From positions 1 to 17,883 of the forward strand of contig CAZPHI010000039.1 in assembly GCA_964586425.1 (NCBI GenBank): DNA of 17,883 bases, given 5' to 3'. The position numbers and the translations under genes are program-made. Positions 1 to 8,200 of the stretch are shown here, piece by piece. Positions within the stretch are counted from its first letter, which is position 1; every line of letters starts with the position of its first letter. The notes under the pieces were generated by a model. It did no database searches and was not told where the DNA came from. It saw only the letters and a program-made list of their open reading frames with translations. The DNA is from CAZPHI01 sp964586425 (GTDB taxonomy: Bacteria; Bacillota; Clostridia; Lachnospirales; Lachnospiraceae).

Positions 1-47
1 ATTATAGCATATACTAATTACAAATCAAATAACCAAGGTAGAGTATC

Positions 48-1355
48 TTGAAGCATTTAAAAATATATATTGCTTTCCTTTCCCTAATAATTACTTTCCT
101 AATCCCAATCCATCTTCCAATTGTAAATGCTGCTAACACATCTAACGCTGATAACAATCCCCCTTCCGACCTTCATGCCAAATATGCTGCATTGCTTGAT
201 GCTGATTCCGGTCGAGTTCTATTCGAGAAGAATGGATATGCTAAAGCTCCAATGGCAAGCACTACAAAAATAATGACATTAATTACAGCACTTTCAATAT
301 ATTCAGATGATAATTATGCAGAGGTCTCTGCATATGCTGCTTCTATGCCTGATGTACAGCTTAATGTTACAAAAGGTCAGATATTCAATATTAATGATTT
401 GTATTATTCACTAATGCTCAAATCGCATAATGATACTGCTGTTGTGATTGCTGAGAATGCCGCCTTCAAATATATCACTCAGATTAATACTTCAGAATAT
501 CATGTTTCATTTGATTTAGATGCTTTATCAATTAAGGATTTATCAAAAGAGCAAAGTGCAGAGTTGGTTCATATATTTACAAACATTATGAATAAAAAAG
601 CGCTTGAATTAGGCTGTGAATCAACCTATTTTATTACACCAAATGGTCTTGATGCTTCAGATGAGAATGGTGTTCATTCTACTACTGCCATAGACCTTAC
701 AAGAATAATGGCTTATTGCATAAAAGACGAGAATTTTTTATCAATAACCCAGACTTCCTCGCATACATTTACAGATAAGCTGTTAGATTCTTCCGGTAAT
801 ATCATTAATGGCTCCCATTCTTACAGCGTTAATAATGCTAATGCATTTTTTAATATGATGGATGGTGTTCTCTCTGGCAAAACAGGTTTTACGGGTGATG
901 CTGGATACTGCTATGTATGTGCACTAAAAAGGGATGGACGTACCTATATAAGTGTAGTCTTAGCATGTGGATGGCCACCTAGTAAAACATACAAATGGGC
1001 TGATACCAGAGCACTTCTTACATATGGAATCAATAACTTTTTCCCTAATGAGATAATATCTTCTAAAAAAGACTATTGTAAACTAAAGGTTGATAATGGT
1101 ATTGAAGAATATACAACTATATCTATCCCAGAAGGTATCACAACACTTACATCCATTACTGATAAAATCAATGTGTTATATAACATGCCTGATTCCATTA
1201 AAGCTCCCGTTAATGCTGGTGAAACAGCAGGCAATATAGATATATACATTAATGATGTTTTATACAAATCCATTCCTTTAATTATAGATACATCTGTCAA
1301 AAGAAAAGATGCATTCTATTATATTTACAGAATTTTTTGCAATTATATACTTTAA
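48..1355 (+). CDS. Secreted serine-type D-Ala-D-Ala carboxypeptidase (PBP5/DacA-DacF family)
   Basis: This 435-residue protein should trim the terminal D-alanine from peptidoglycan stem peptides outside the membrane. Residues 1-28 form a signal peptide (hydrophobic core, cleavage near NAA). The penicillin-binding triad is present: S71-T-T-K74 with the acylated serine, S126-H-N128, and K278-T-G280. A C-terminal beta-rich domain follows, and the last residues (about 424-435) are aromatic/hydrophobic, suiting membrane attachment. SHN and KTG lie 152 residues apart, longer than in E. coli PBP5, and the extra part sits around residues 140-185. The start is TTG: an in-frame TAG at 39-41 excludes anything upstream, and AAGG lies about 9 bases before it. 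TATACT at 10-15 may be the -10 box, with the -35 outside the window. Family call is firm; the exact dac paralogue is not assignable. Confidence 0.93.
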   Translation: MKHLKIYIAFLSLIITFLIPIHLPIVNAANTSNADNNPPSDLHAKYAALLDADSGRVLFEKNGYAKAPMASTTKIMTLITALSIYSDDNYAEVSAYAASMPDVQLNVTKGQIFNINDLYYSLMLKSHNDTAVVIAENAAFKYITQINTSEYHVSFDLDALSIKDLSKEQSAELVHIFTNIMNKKALELGCESTYFITPNGLDASDENGVHSTTAIDLTRIMAYCIKDENFLSITQTSSHTFTDKLLDSSGNIINGSHSYSVNNANAFFNMMDGVLSGKTGFTGDAGYCYVCALKRDGRTYISVVLACGWPPSKTYKWADTRALLTYGINNFFPNEIISSKKDYCKLKVDNGIEEYTTISIPEGITTLTSITDKINVLYNMPDSIKAPVNAGETAGNIDIYINDVLYKSIPLIIDTSVKRKDAFYYIYRIFCNYIL

Positions 1356-1378
1356 TTACTATAATACAATTTTTTTAC

Positions 1379-1407
1379 TAGACTAATTAGTTAACAAGAA
1401 CTATAAT
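1379..1407 (+). promoter_or_regulatory. Putative sigma-A promoter of the deacetylase gene
   Basis: TAGACT (1379-1384, four of six matches to TTGACA) is followed by a 17-base spacer and a perfect TATAAT (1402-1407), which would give a leader of about 35 bases. The spacer contains the perfect 10-bp palindrome ACTAATTAGT (1382-1391). No terminator hairpin is visible between the preceding gene and this site, so read-through is also possible. Confidence 0.45.
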
Positions 1408-1448
1408 TAAAAAATAATATTGTTTAATAAGTTAAAGGAGATTTACCT

Positions 1449-2330
1449 ATGATTAAGGTATACAAAGCATTTCCCGGTGGAAAGCATAAAGTATTAACAT
1501 TCAGCTATGATGATGGCAAATTCGATGACAGACGTTTAGTATCTATCTTTAACCAATATGGAATGAAGGCGACCTTCAATCTTAATTCAGGTCTTATCAA
1601 TGATGGAAAAAGAATTGATCCCTCTGAATGGACTACTCTATATAAAGGACATGAGGTTGCAGTTCACACAGTTAATCATCCTACTATTGACAGATGTCCT
1701 AATACTCAGATTGTTTCTGAAGTATTAGATGACCGCAAATATCTTGAGAATATAATGGGATATCCAATAAGAGGTCTCGCATATCCTAATGGTTCTTATA
1801 GTCCAAGAGTTGAGCAGATTCTCTCAGACCTTGATATCAAATACGCTAGAATTGTTGGAGATGAATATTCTAATTCAATTGTTACTTCTAAGATTCAACA
1901 GGAATGTGGCCGTGTTGTTGTTGGTGATCGTATGGGATTTGATTTTCCTTCTAATTACTATGAATGGCAGCCTACCTGCCACCACAATCATGGACTTATT
2001 GATTTTGGCAAAAAATTCCTTGAGCACAAGAAAAAACAGTATCTTGTTATGATGTATGTTTGGGGTCATAGTTATGAATTCTCAAGAGATGATAATTGGG
2101 AAGTTATGGAAGAATTCTGTAAGATGATGTCTAATCAGGATGATATCTGGTATGCAACCAATATTGAGATTGTTGATTATATGGAGACATATGAAAGACT
2201 TCAGTTTGCTGCCGACTTGAGTTTTGTTCACAATCCTTCATATAACTCTTGCTGGTTATCAATTAATGATTCTAATATAGTTGAAGTAAAGGGTGGAGAG
2301 ACACTTTCATTAAAGCAATATGATATATAG
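1449..2330 (+). CDS. Polysaccharide deacetylase (NodB/CE4-like), cytoplasmic
   Basis: This 293-residue protein has a NodB homology fold and probably removes acetyl groups from an N- or O-acetylated sugar using a divalent metal. Motif 1 is SYDDG with D21 and D22. Motif 2 is HTVNH with metal-ligand candidates H73 and H77. Motif 3 is the variant AYPNGSY (111-117), and WGHSYEF around H207 fits the late catalytic histidine. The last 40 residues (NPS ... KGGETLSL) look like the small beta tail seen in some COG0726 members. There is no signal peptide or membrane segment, unlike secreted CE4 enzymes, so a soluble intracellular sugar substrate is likely. AAAGGAG at 1434-1440 lies 8 bases before the ATG. 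It follows the carboxypeptidase by 93 bases on the same strand. The substrate is unknown. Confidence 0.85.
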   Translation: MIKVYKAFPGGKHKVLTFSYDDGKFDDRRLVSIFNQYGMKATFNLNSGLINDGKRIDPSEWTTLYKGHEVAVHTVNHPTIDRCPNTQIVSEVLDDRKYLENIMGYPIRGLAYPNGSYSPRVEQILSDLDIKYARIVGDEYSNSIVTSKIQQECGRVVVGDRMGFDFPSNYYEWQPTCHHNHGLIDFGKKFLEHKKKQYLVMMYVWGHSYEFSRDDNWEVMEEFCKMMSNQDDIWYATNIEIVDYMETYERLQFAADLSFVHNPSYNSCWLSINDSNIVEVKGGETLSLKQYDI

Positions 2331-2343
2331 ATATTAATATAAT

Positions 2344-2398
2344 AAAAAAGCTGTAACTAATGATTACTATTCAATAATCATTAGTGTACAGCTTTTTT
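2344..2398. terminator. Bidirectional rho-independent terminator
   Basis: The arms AGCTGTAACTAATGATTA (2349-2366) and 2375-2393 pair perfectly over 18 bp except for one bulged G at 2386, with an 8-base loop. A-tracts on the left and T-tracts on the right let it work in both directions. It sits between the convergent deacetylase and pyruvate kinase genes. Confidence 0.92.
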
Positions 2399-2415
2399 AA
2401 TTAATATATTGTTGA

Positions 2416-3849
2416 CTAATCTATTGTTGCAACTCTTAATAAGTTAGTGAGTCCTCTCTTACATGTTGCGCCTGTGCTTGCTGCCATACCGCCTGTTAAG
2501 ATAACAATATCACCTTTCTTAACATATCCTGCATTCTCAGCACATGTTAATGCATTGTCAATAATCTTATCAGTAGAAGTCTCCTGACTAGCAATTAATG
2601 GTCTAACGCCCCAATACATCTGCATCTTTCTAACTACTGTCTCTGATGGAGATACTCCAATAATTTCACATGTTGGTTTTAATTTAGAGATAAGTCTTGC
2701 AGTAAATCCAGAAATAGTTGGACAAATAATAGCATCTGCATTAAGATTGCCAGCTGTCTGTACAACCGCACAACTAACAGCACTTGATACATTACGTTTT
2801 GTGTGAAGCTTAACATTCTCCATTGTATGTGTATCAAGATGTTCTTCTGTCGTCTCTGCAATCTGTGCCATCATCTTAAGTGCCTCAATTGGATATTTAC
2901 CCATTGCTGTTTCACCTGAAAGCATAACACAATCTGTACCATCATATATAGCATTAGCAACATCTGTAACCTCAGCTCTAGTTGGACGTGGATTTCTAAT
3001 CATAGAATCAAGCATCTGTGTAGCTGTAATAACTGGTTTATATACAGCGTTGCATTTTTTGATAATCATCTTCTGAATATGTGGAACCTGTTCTGCCGGT
3101 ATTTCAACACCCATATCTCCACGAGCAACCATAATACCATCACTAACATTAATGATTTCATCAATATTCTCAATACCTTCAGCATTCTCAATCTTAGCTA
3201 TTACTGGAATGTCTGAGTTGTGCTCTGCTAAAAGTGCTTTGATTTCTTCAATACAAGCTGCATTTCTTACAAATGAAGCAGCAATAAAATCATATCCCTG
3301 CTCTGCGCCAAATATAATATCTTCTTTATCTTTATCTGTTATACCTGGAAGTTTAATCTTAACATTAGGTACATTAACACCTCTTCTGCTGCCTAATTCT
3401 CCACCATTAAGAACTTTACACACAATATCAGTACCGTTCTTTACTTCAAGAACTTCTAATTCAACAAGACCATCATCAACAAGAATTGTATTACCTGCTG
3501 TTACATCAGCTGGAAGTCCTGCATATGTAATGTGATTAATTGTCTCATCACCTTCTACTTCTCTAGATGTAAGTGTATATTCCTGTCCCTCAACAAGCTG
3601 TACCTTCTTATCACCTTTTATAACACCTGTTCTAATTTCAGGTCCCTTTGTATCAAGAAGCATTGCTATAGGAATACCTGTTTCTTCTCTAACACTTCTT
3701 ACCAGGTTAACTCGTCCCAACTGTTCCTCATGGTCACCATGTGAGAAATTAAATCTTGCGATATCCATTCCGTTAAGAGCTAACTGCTTTAACATCTCTC
3801 TGTCATTAGTGTTTGGACCCATTGTACAAATTATCTTAGTTTTTTTCAT
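2416..3849 (-). CDS. pyk: Pyruvate kinase
   Basis: This cytoplasmic glycolytic enzyme transfers the phosphate of phosphoenolpyruvate to ADP, giving pyruvate and ATP. At 477 residues it has the standard A/B/C domain layout without the extra C-terminal PEP-utiliser-like domain found in Bacillus enzymes. Visible landmarks are R32-F-N34-F-S36 for substrate and nucleotide, D66-T67, K219 and E221 (KIENAEG), D245 (RGDMG), and T277 in the ITATQMLDSM segment. E71 in TKGPEIRTG corresponds to the glutamate that marks K+-dependent enzymes (lysine in K+-independent ones). GGAGGT (complement of 3855-3860) precedes the ATG. The upstream gene on the same strand ends 113 bases away. I found no clean promoter in that gap, so co-transcription with it is possible. 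Confidence 0.98.
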   Translation of the reverse strand: MKKTKIICTMGPNTNDREMLKQLALNGMDIARFNFSHGDHEEQLGRVNLVRSVREETGIPIAMLLDTKGPEIRTGVIKGDKKVQLVEGQEYTLTSREVEGDETINHITYAGLPADVTAGNTILVDDGLVELEVLEVKNGTDIVCKVLNGGELGSRRGVNVPNVKIKLPGITDKDKEDIIFGAEQGYDFIAASFVRNAACIEEIKALLAEHNSDIPVIAKIENAEGIENIDEIINVSDGIMVARGDMGVEIPAEQVPHIQKMIIKKCNAVYKPVITATQMLDSMIRNPRPTRAEVTDVANAIYDGTDCVMLSGETAMGKYPIEALKMMAQIAETTEEHLDTHTMENVKLHTKRNVSSAVSCAVVQTAGNLNADAIICPTISGFTARLISKLKPTCEIIGVSPSETVVRKMQMYWGVRPLIASQETSTDKIIDNALTCAENAGYVKKGDIVILTGGMAASTGATCKRGLTNLLRVATID

Positions 3850-3962
3850 TAATAACCTCCATTGTAAAAATCATATTATTTGCGTTTTAAATTATATTGA
3901 AATTTTATAATTTCCATTGTAATATTCAGATTGCTTCTGAATTAATTTTAACACAGGCTTGA

Positions 3963-4928
3963 TTATCTGTGTTTGTTAAAATCGGCAACATTATTACCAG
4001 ATTCGCTTACATCTTTAATTATATGCTTATGTGTATACAGATGTTTGCTGCAATATTCATAATTACCTTCGCATTTGCTGCAGAATCTAAATGTCTCATT
4101 CTCATTATCTTTATCAGTAATTCCACAAACTGCACATTTGTGTTTGGCAATTTTTGAAAAATGCTTTTTTTCTTTTTTCTTATCATTAGAATCGCTGTTT
4201 ATATCTTGCTTATTCACATAATTCTTATAGAAATTCTTTTGTGTCTCTGTCTTCTTCTTTGGTTTCTTAGTAATAATAAAGAATACAAAGAAATTAAATA
4301 ATGACAACAGTGCTGCAGTAGCATACTCTGGCAGAGCTGGTATTCCCATAGAAACAAGTCCATACCACACATTATAAGGGATTATTCTATATGCAAATCC
4401 AAAAACTATTGTTGCAACAAATATAGCTCCATCTAATATAGCCAGCCACTTAATCTTGATTGGAATGAAAAAGAATAACAACAGCTGAACATCTGGATTA
4501 ATTGTAGCAAAAGCCAAAAATAATGACATATTAATATAGTAAGTATCAAATGAAAATACAATACCCCATGCCAAGTAGATTACTATTGCTGCTATTACAT
4601 GAAGAATTACTCCAACAAAAAAGTACATATTGAATTTGAATGAACCCCACACATTCTCTAGTACACTTCCAATCATATAATAGAAGTATAATGCAATTGC
4701 AAGAAAAAGAATATTAGTTGATGGTGGTTGAAACAGGAATGTTACAATTCTCCAAATCTGTCCCTCATGAATTATTTTGGATGCATCAAGTGGAAAATAT
4801 GCCATAAATACTGCAGGATAGAAAGATTTAATTATAAAACCTATTACATACATTCCAATTACATAATAGATCAGATTATTGATTGCATACTTCGAAAACT
4901 TGCGTTCTAACTTATCAAACCACTTCAT
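3963..4928 (-). CDS. Rhomboid-fold membrane protein, protease-inactive, with C-terminal zinc-finger-like tail
   Basis: This 321-residue protein has about six membrane segments between residues 15 and 220, followed by a lysine-rich linker and a Cys/His tail. Two rhomboid-family signatures are visible: GQIWRIVTFLF (56-66, the WR loop) and GSVLENVWGSFKF (87-99, the G...E..WG loop). The family's serine motif (GxSG) and catalytic histidine are not found, and the HGG-like site after the WR loop is replaced by FQPPSTN. It is therefore more likely a pseudoprotease, like Der1-type proteins, than an active enzyme. The tail has C265-x2-C268, C283-x2-C286, C293 and several histidines (H296, H300, H302), consistent with a cytosolic zinc site. 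GAGGAAAGG lies about 11 bases before the ATG. A strong promoter lies at 5017-5045. The function is unknown; transcription runs towards pyk. Confidence 0.75.
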   Translation of the reverse strand: MKWFDKLERKFSKYAINNLIYYVIGMYVIGFIIKSFYPAVFMAYFPLDASKIIHEGQIWRIVTFLFQPPSTNILFLAIALYFYYMIGSVLENVWGSFKFNMYFFVGVILHVIAAIVIYLAWGIVFSFDTYYINMSLFLAFATINPDVQLLLFFFIPIKIKWLAILDGAIFVATIVFGFAYRIIPYNVWYGLVSMGIPALPEYATAALLSLFNFFVFFIITKKPKKKTETQKNFYKNYVNKQDINSDSNDKKKEKKHFSKIAKHKCAVCGITDKDNENETFRFCSKCEGNYEYCSKHLYTHKHIIKDVSESGNNVADFNKHR

Positions 4929-5016
4929 AGAATATCAATACCTTTCCTCTTATGAGTCATTCATATACACCATAAGAAATGCATGCCTTAATATAACACA
5001 CGGCACACCTTGTATC

Positions 5017-5045
5017 AGTATAAATACACTAAGCACTTTTGTCAA
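5017..5045 (-). promoter_or_regulatory. Sigma-A promoter of the rhomboid-like gene
   Basis: On the minus strand a perfect TTGACA (complement of 5040-5045), a 17-base spacer and TATACT (complement of 5017-5022) give a near-consensus promoter. The start of transcription should fall near 5010, leaving a leader of about 80 bases. Confidence 0.75.
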
Positions 5046-5047
5046 TC

Positions 5048-5094
5048 AAAAACACTTGTTTTTACTATTAAAATTCCATAAATAACTTGTTTTT
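5048..5094. promoter_or_regulatory. Inverted repeat plus direct repeat between divergent promoters
   Basis: AAAAACA-CT-TGTTTTT (5048-5063) is a perfect 7+7 bp inverted repeat. Its right part, ACTTGTTTTT (5054-5063), recurs exactly at 5085-5094, 31 bases (about three helical turns) further on. The pair lies between the -35 box of the leftward promoter (5040-5045) and the -35 box of the rightward one (5096-5101), an apt place for a shared regulator. No known operator family is recognised. A/T richness makes chance similarity possible. Confidence 0.35.
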
Positions 5095-5095
5095 C

Positions 5096-5124
5096 TTGAT
5101 ATTTTGAACTACTAGTACTATAAT
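5096..5124 (+). promoter_or_regulatory. Sigma-A promoter of the giant activase gene
   Basis: TTGATA (5096-5101), a 17-base spacer and a perfect TATAAT (5119-5124) form a strong promoter. The predicted transcription start near 5131 gives a leader of about 70 bases. Confidence 0.75.
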
Positions 5125-5167
5125 AATACAGATTGTTTAAAATTATGACATAAAATTTTCTTACATT

Positions 5168-5200
5168 AAAAGGAGGCTGGCTATAAGCCAATTAACCAAT
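5168..5200 (+). promoter_or_regulatory. Long-spaced ribosome binding site with intervening hairpin
   Basis: AAAAGGAGG (5168-5176) is a full-strength Shine-Dalgarno but ends 24 bases before the ATG at 5201. In between, TGGCT-ATA-AGCCA (5178-5190) can fold into a 5-bp hairpin; with it folded the effective spacing drops to 11 bases. No ATG, GTG or TTG in any frame occurs between the Shine-Dalgarno and 5201. Confidence 0.6.
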
Positions 5201-8200
5201 ATGAGCACTACTTATAAATTAGGAATTGATATTGGATCAACAACAGTTAAAATTGCTGTTCTAGATAACAATAATAATATTTTATTTTCAGATTACGAGA
5301 GGCATTTCGCTAATATTCAGGAGACACTTTCTAACCTTTTAGTTAAAGCTGAAAACACACTTGGAACATTCGACGTATACCCTGTTATCACTGGTTCAGG
5401 TGGTCTTACACTCGCCAAACATCTTGGTGTTCCATTCACACAGGAGGTTGTTGCAGTATCAACAGCATTAAGCGACTACGCACCTCAGACTGATGTTGCT
5501 ATTGAATTAGGTGGAGAAGATGCTAAGATTATATACTTTACTAATGGTATTGATCAGCGTATGAATGGCATATGTGCTGGTGGTACAGGTTCTTTCATTG
5601 ACCAGATGGCATCTCTTTTGCAAACAGATGCATCAGGTCTTAATGAGTACGCAAAAAACTATCAGGCTATATACCCTATTGCAGCACGATGTGGTGTATT
5701 TGCCAAATCAGATATACAACCACTTATTAATGAAGGTGCTACAAAGGAAGATTTATCTGCATCAATCTTTCAGGCTGTTGTTAACCAGACAATTAGTGGA
5801 CTTGCATGTGGTAAGCCAATTAGAGGTAATGTAGCATTCCTCGGTGGTCCTCTACACTTTCTTTCAGAGCTTAAAGAAGCATTTATCAGAACCCTTAATC
5901 TTACAGATGAACAAATAATTGCCCCTGACCATTCTCACCTTTTTGCTGCAGTTGGTTCAGCTATGACATATAAGGAAGAAGTCTGCATTCCAGTTAATGA
6001 TATAATCAAAAGACTTCAAAGTAAGATTAAGATGGACTTTGAGGTTGAACGTATGGAACCTCTTTTCGCTGATGAGCTCGCTTATGAAGCATTTACAACA
6101 CGTCACAACTCACATAGCGTTGCTAAAGCAGATTTGGCTTCTTACAAGGGTAATTGTTACCTTGGAATTGATGCTGGTTCTACTACAACCAAGGTTGCTC
6201 TTGTTGACGAAGATGGTAATCTTCTTTATTCCTTCTACAGCAGCAATAATGGAAGCCCTCTTGCAACAACAATTCGTTCAATAAAAGATATATATACAAA
6301 ACTTCCTAAGGATGCTGTAATTGTACGTTCTTGTTCAACAGGCTATGGAGAAGCTCTTATTAAAGCTGCTCTCATGCTTGATGAAGGTGAGGTAGAAACT
6401 GTTTCCCATTATTATGCAGCAGCATTCTTTGACCCATCAGTTGACTGTATTATTGATATTGGTGGTCAGGACATGAAATGCATCAAAATCAAGAACAATA
6501 CAGTTGATAGCGTTCAGCTTAATGAAGCTTGTTCTTCAGGATGTGGTTCATTCATTGAGACATTTGCCAAATCACTTAATTATAAAATCGAAGATTTCGC
6601 TCAAGCTGCTTTATTCGCAAAGCATCCAATTGATTTAGGTACACGTTGTACTGTATTTATGAATTCAAAAGTAAAGCAGGCACAAAAGGAAGGTGCTGAA
6701 GTATCTGATATCTCAGCTGGACTTGCATATTCTGTAATCAAGAATGCCTTATATAAGGTTATCAAAATCGCAGACCCAAAAGACCTTGGTCATCATATTG
6801 TTGTACAAGGTGGTACATTCTATAATGATGCTGTACTAAGAAGTTTTGAGAAGATAACAGGTGTTGATGCAGTAAGACCTGATATTGCCGGCATTATGGG
6901 TGCTTTTGGTGCTGCTCTTATTGCACGTGAAAGATATGATGGTATATCTGAGACATCCATGCTAACAATTGACAAAATTAACGCATTAACATATGAAACT
7001 AAGATGACAAGATGCCGTGGATGTACAAACAACTGCCATCTTACCATCAACAAATTCTCTGGCGGTCGTCAGTTTATAACTGGTAACAGATGTGAAAAGG
7101 GTCTTGGTAAAGAAAAGAATAAGGAACAAATTCCTAACCTTTTTGATTACAAGCTTCACCGTTTATTCGATTATGAACCATTAACACTTGATAAGGCTCC
7201 AAGAGGACAGGTTGGTATTCCACGAGTTCTCAACATGTATGAAAACTATCCATTCTGGTATACTTTCTTTACCGAATTAGGATATAGTGTTGTACTATCT
7301 CCTGTTTCAAGCAGAAAGATATATGAACTTGGTATCGAATCAATTCCAAGTGAATCCGAATGCTATCCTGCCAAGCTAGCACATGGACATGTAACATGGT
7401 TGATTAAGCAAAATTGTAATTTTATCTTCTATCCTTGCGTACCTTATGAACACAAAGAGATAGAACATACCAACAACCATTATAATTGTCCAATTGTAAC
7501 TTCATATGCAGAAAATATTAAAAATAATGTAGAAGAATTAAAAGATAACAATATTGATTTTAGAAATCCTTTCCTTACATTCGAAAGTGAAGCCCTCCTT
7601 TCAAAACGACTTGTAGAAGAATTCTCTAAGGAGATTCCAGAAAAGGATATTAAAAATGCTGTTAAAGCCGCTTGGCTTGAGTTAATGCAGTCCAAAGAAG
7701 ATATACATAAAAAAGGTGAGGAGACAATACAGTATCTAAAAGATAATAACAAACATGGTATTGTTCTTGCTGGTAGACCATATCATATTGACCCTGAAAT
7801 CAATCATGGTATTCCAGAATTAATTAATTCATATGGTATTGCCGTATTTACAGAAGATTCAATCTCACATCTCGGAACTGTTGAAAGGCCACTAATTGTA
7901 ATGGATCAGTGGATGTATCACTCAAGATTATATGCAGCTGCAAGTTATGTTAAGACACAGGATAACCTTGACTTAATTCAGCTCAACTCATTTGGTTGTG
8001 GACTTGATGCTGTTACTACTGATGCAGTAAGTGATATTCTTACAAAATCCGGTAAAATATACACAGTTTTAAAAATTGATGAGGTTAATAATCTTGGTGC
8101 TGCGAGAATTCGTGTTCGTTCACTAATTGCAGCTCTTAGAGTTCGTGATCAGAAGCATTATGAAAGAAAAGTTGTTTCATCCGCTTATGAAAGAACTGAA

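Noticed and set aside
3152..3744. Two plus-strand open frames inside pyruvate kinase
   Set aside because: They are antisense to a fully conserved enzyme and have no family resemblance or ribosome binding site.
3858..3922. Direct repeat TCCATTGTAA (3858-3867 and 3913-3922) upstream of pyk
   Set aside because: It is only ten AT-rich bases, one copy overlaps the ribosome binding site, and no promoter geometry supports an operator role.
3946..3981. Inverted repeat TTTTAACACAG / CTGTG-TTTG-TTAAAA at the end of the rhomboid-like gene
   Set aside because: The uninterrupted stem next to the loop is only 5 bp, the arm has a 4-base bulge, and no T-tract follows on the minus strand, so it is not a credible terminator.
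5104..5124. TTGAAC as the -35 of the activase promoter
   Set aside because: The spacing to TATAAT is only 9 bases; TTGATA at 5096-5101 gives the standard 17.
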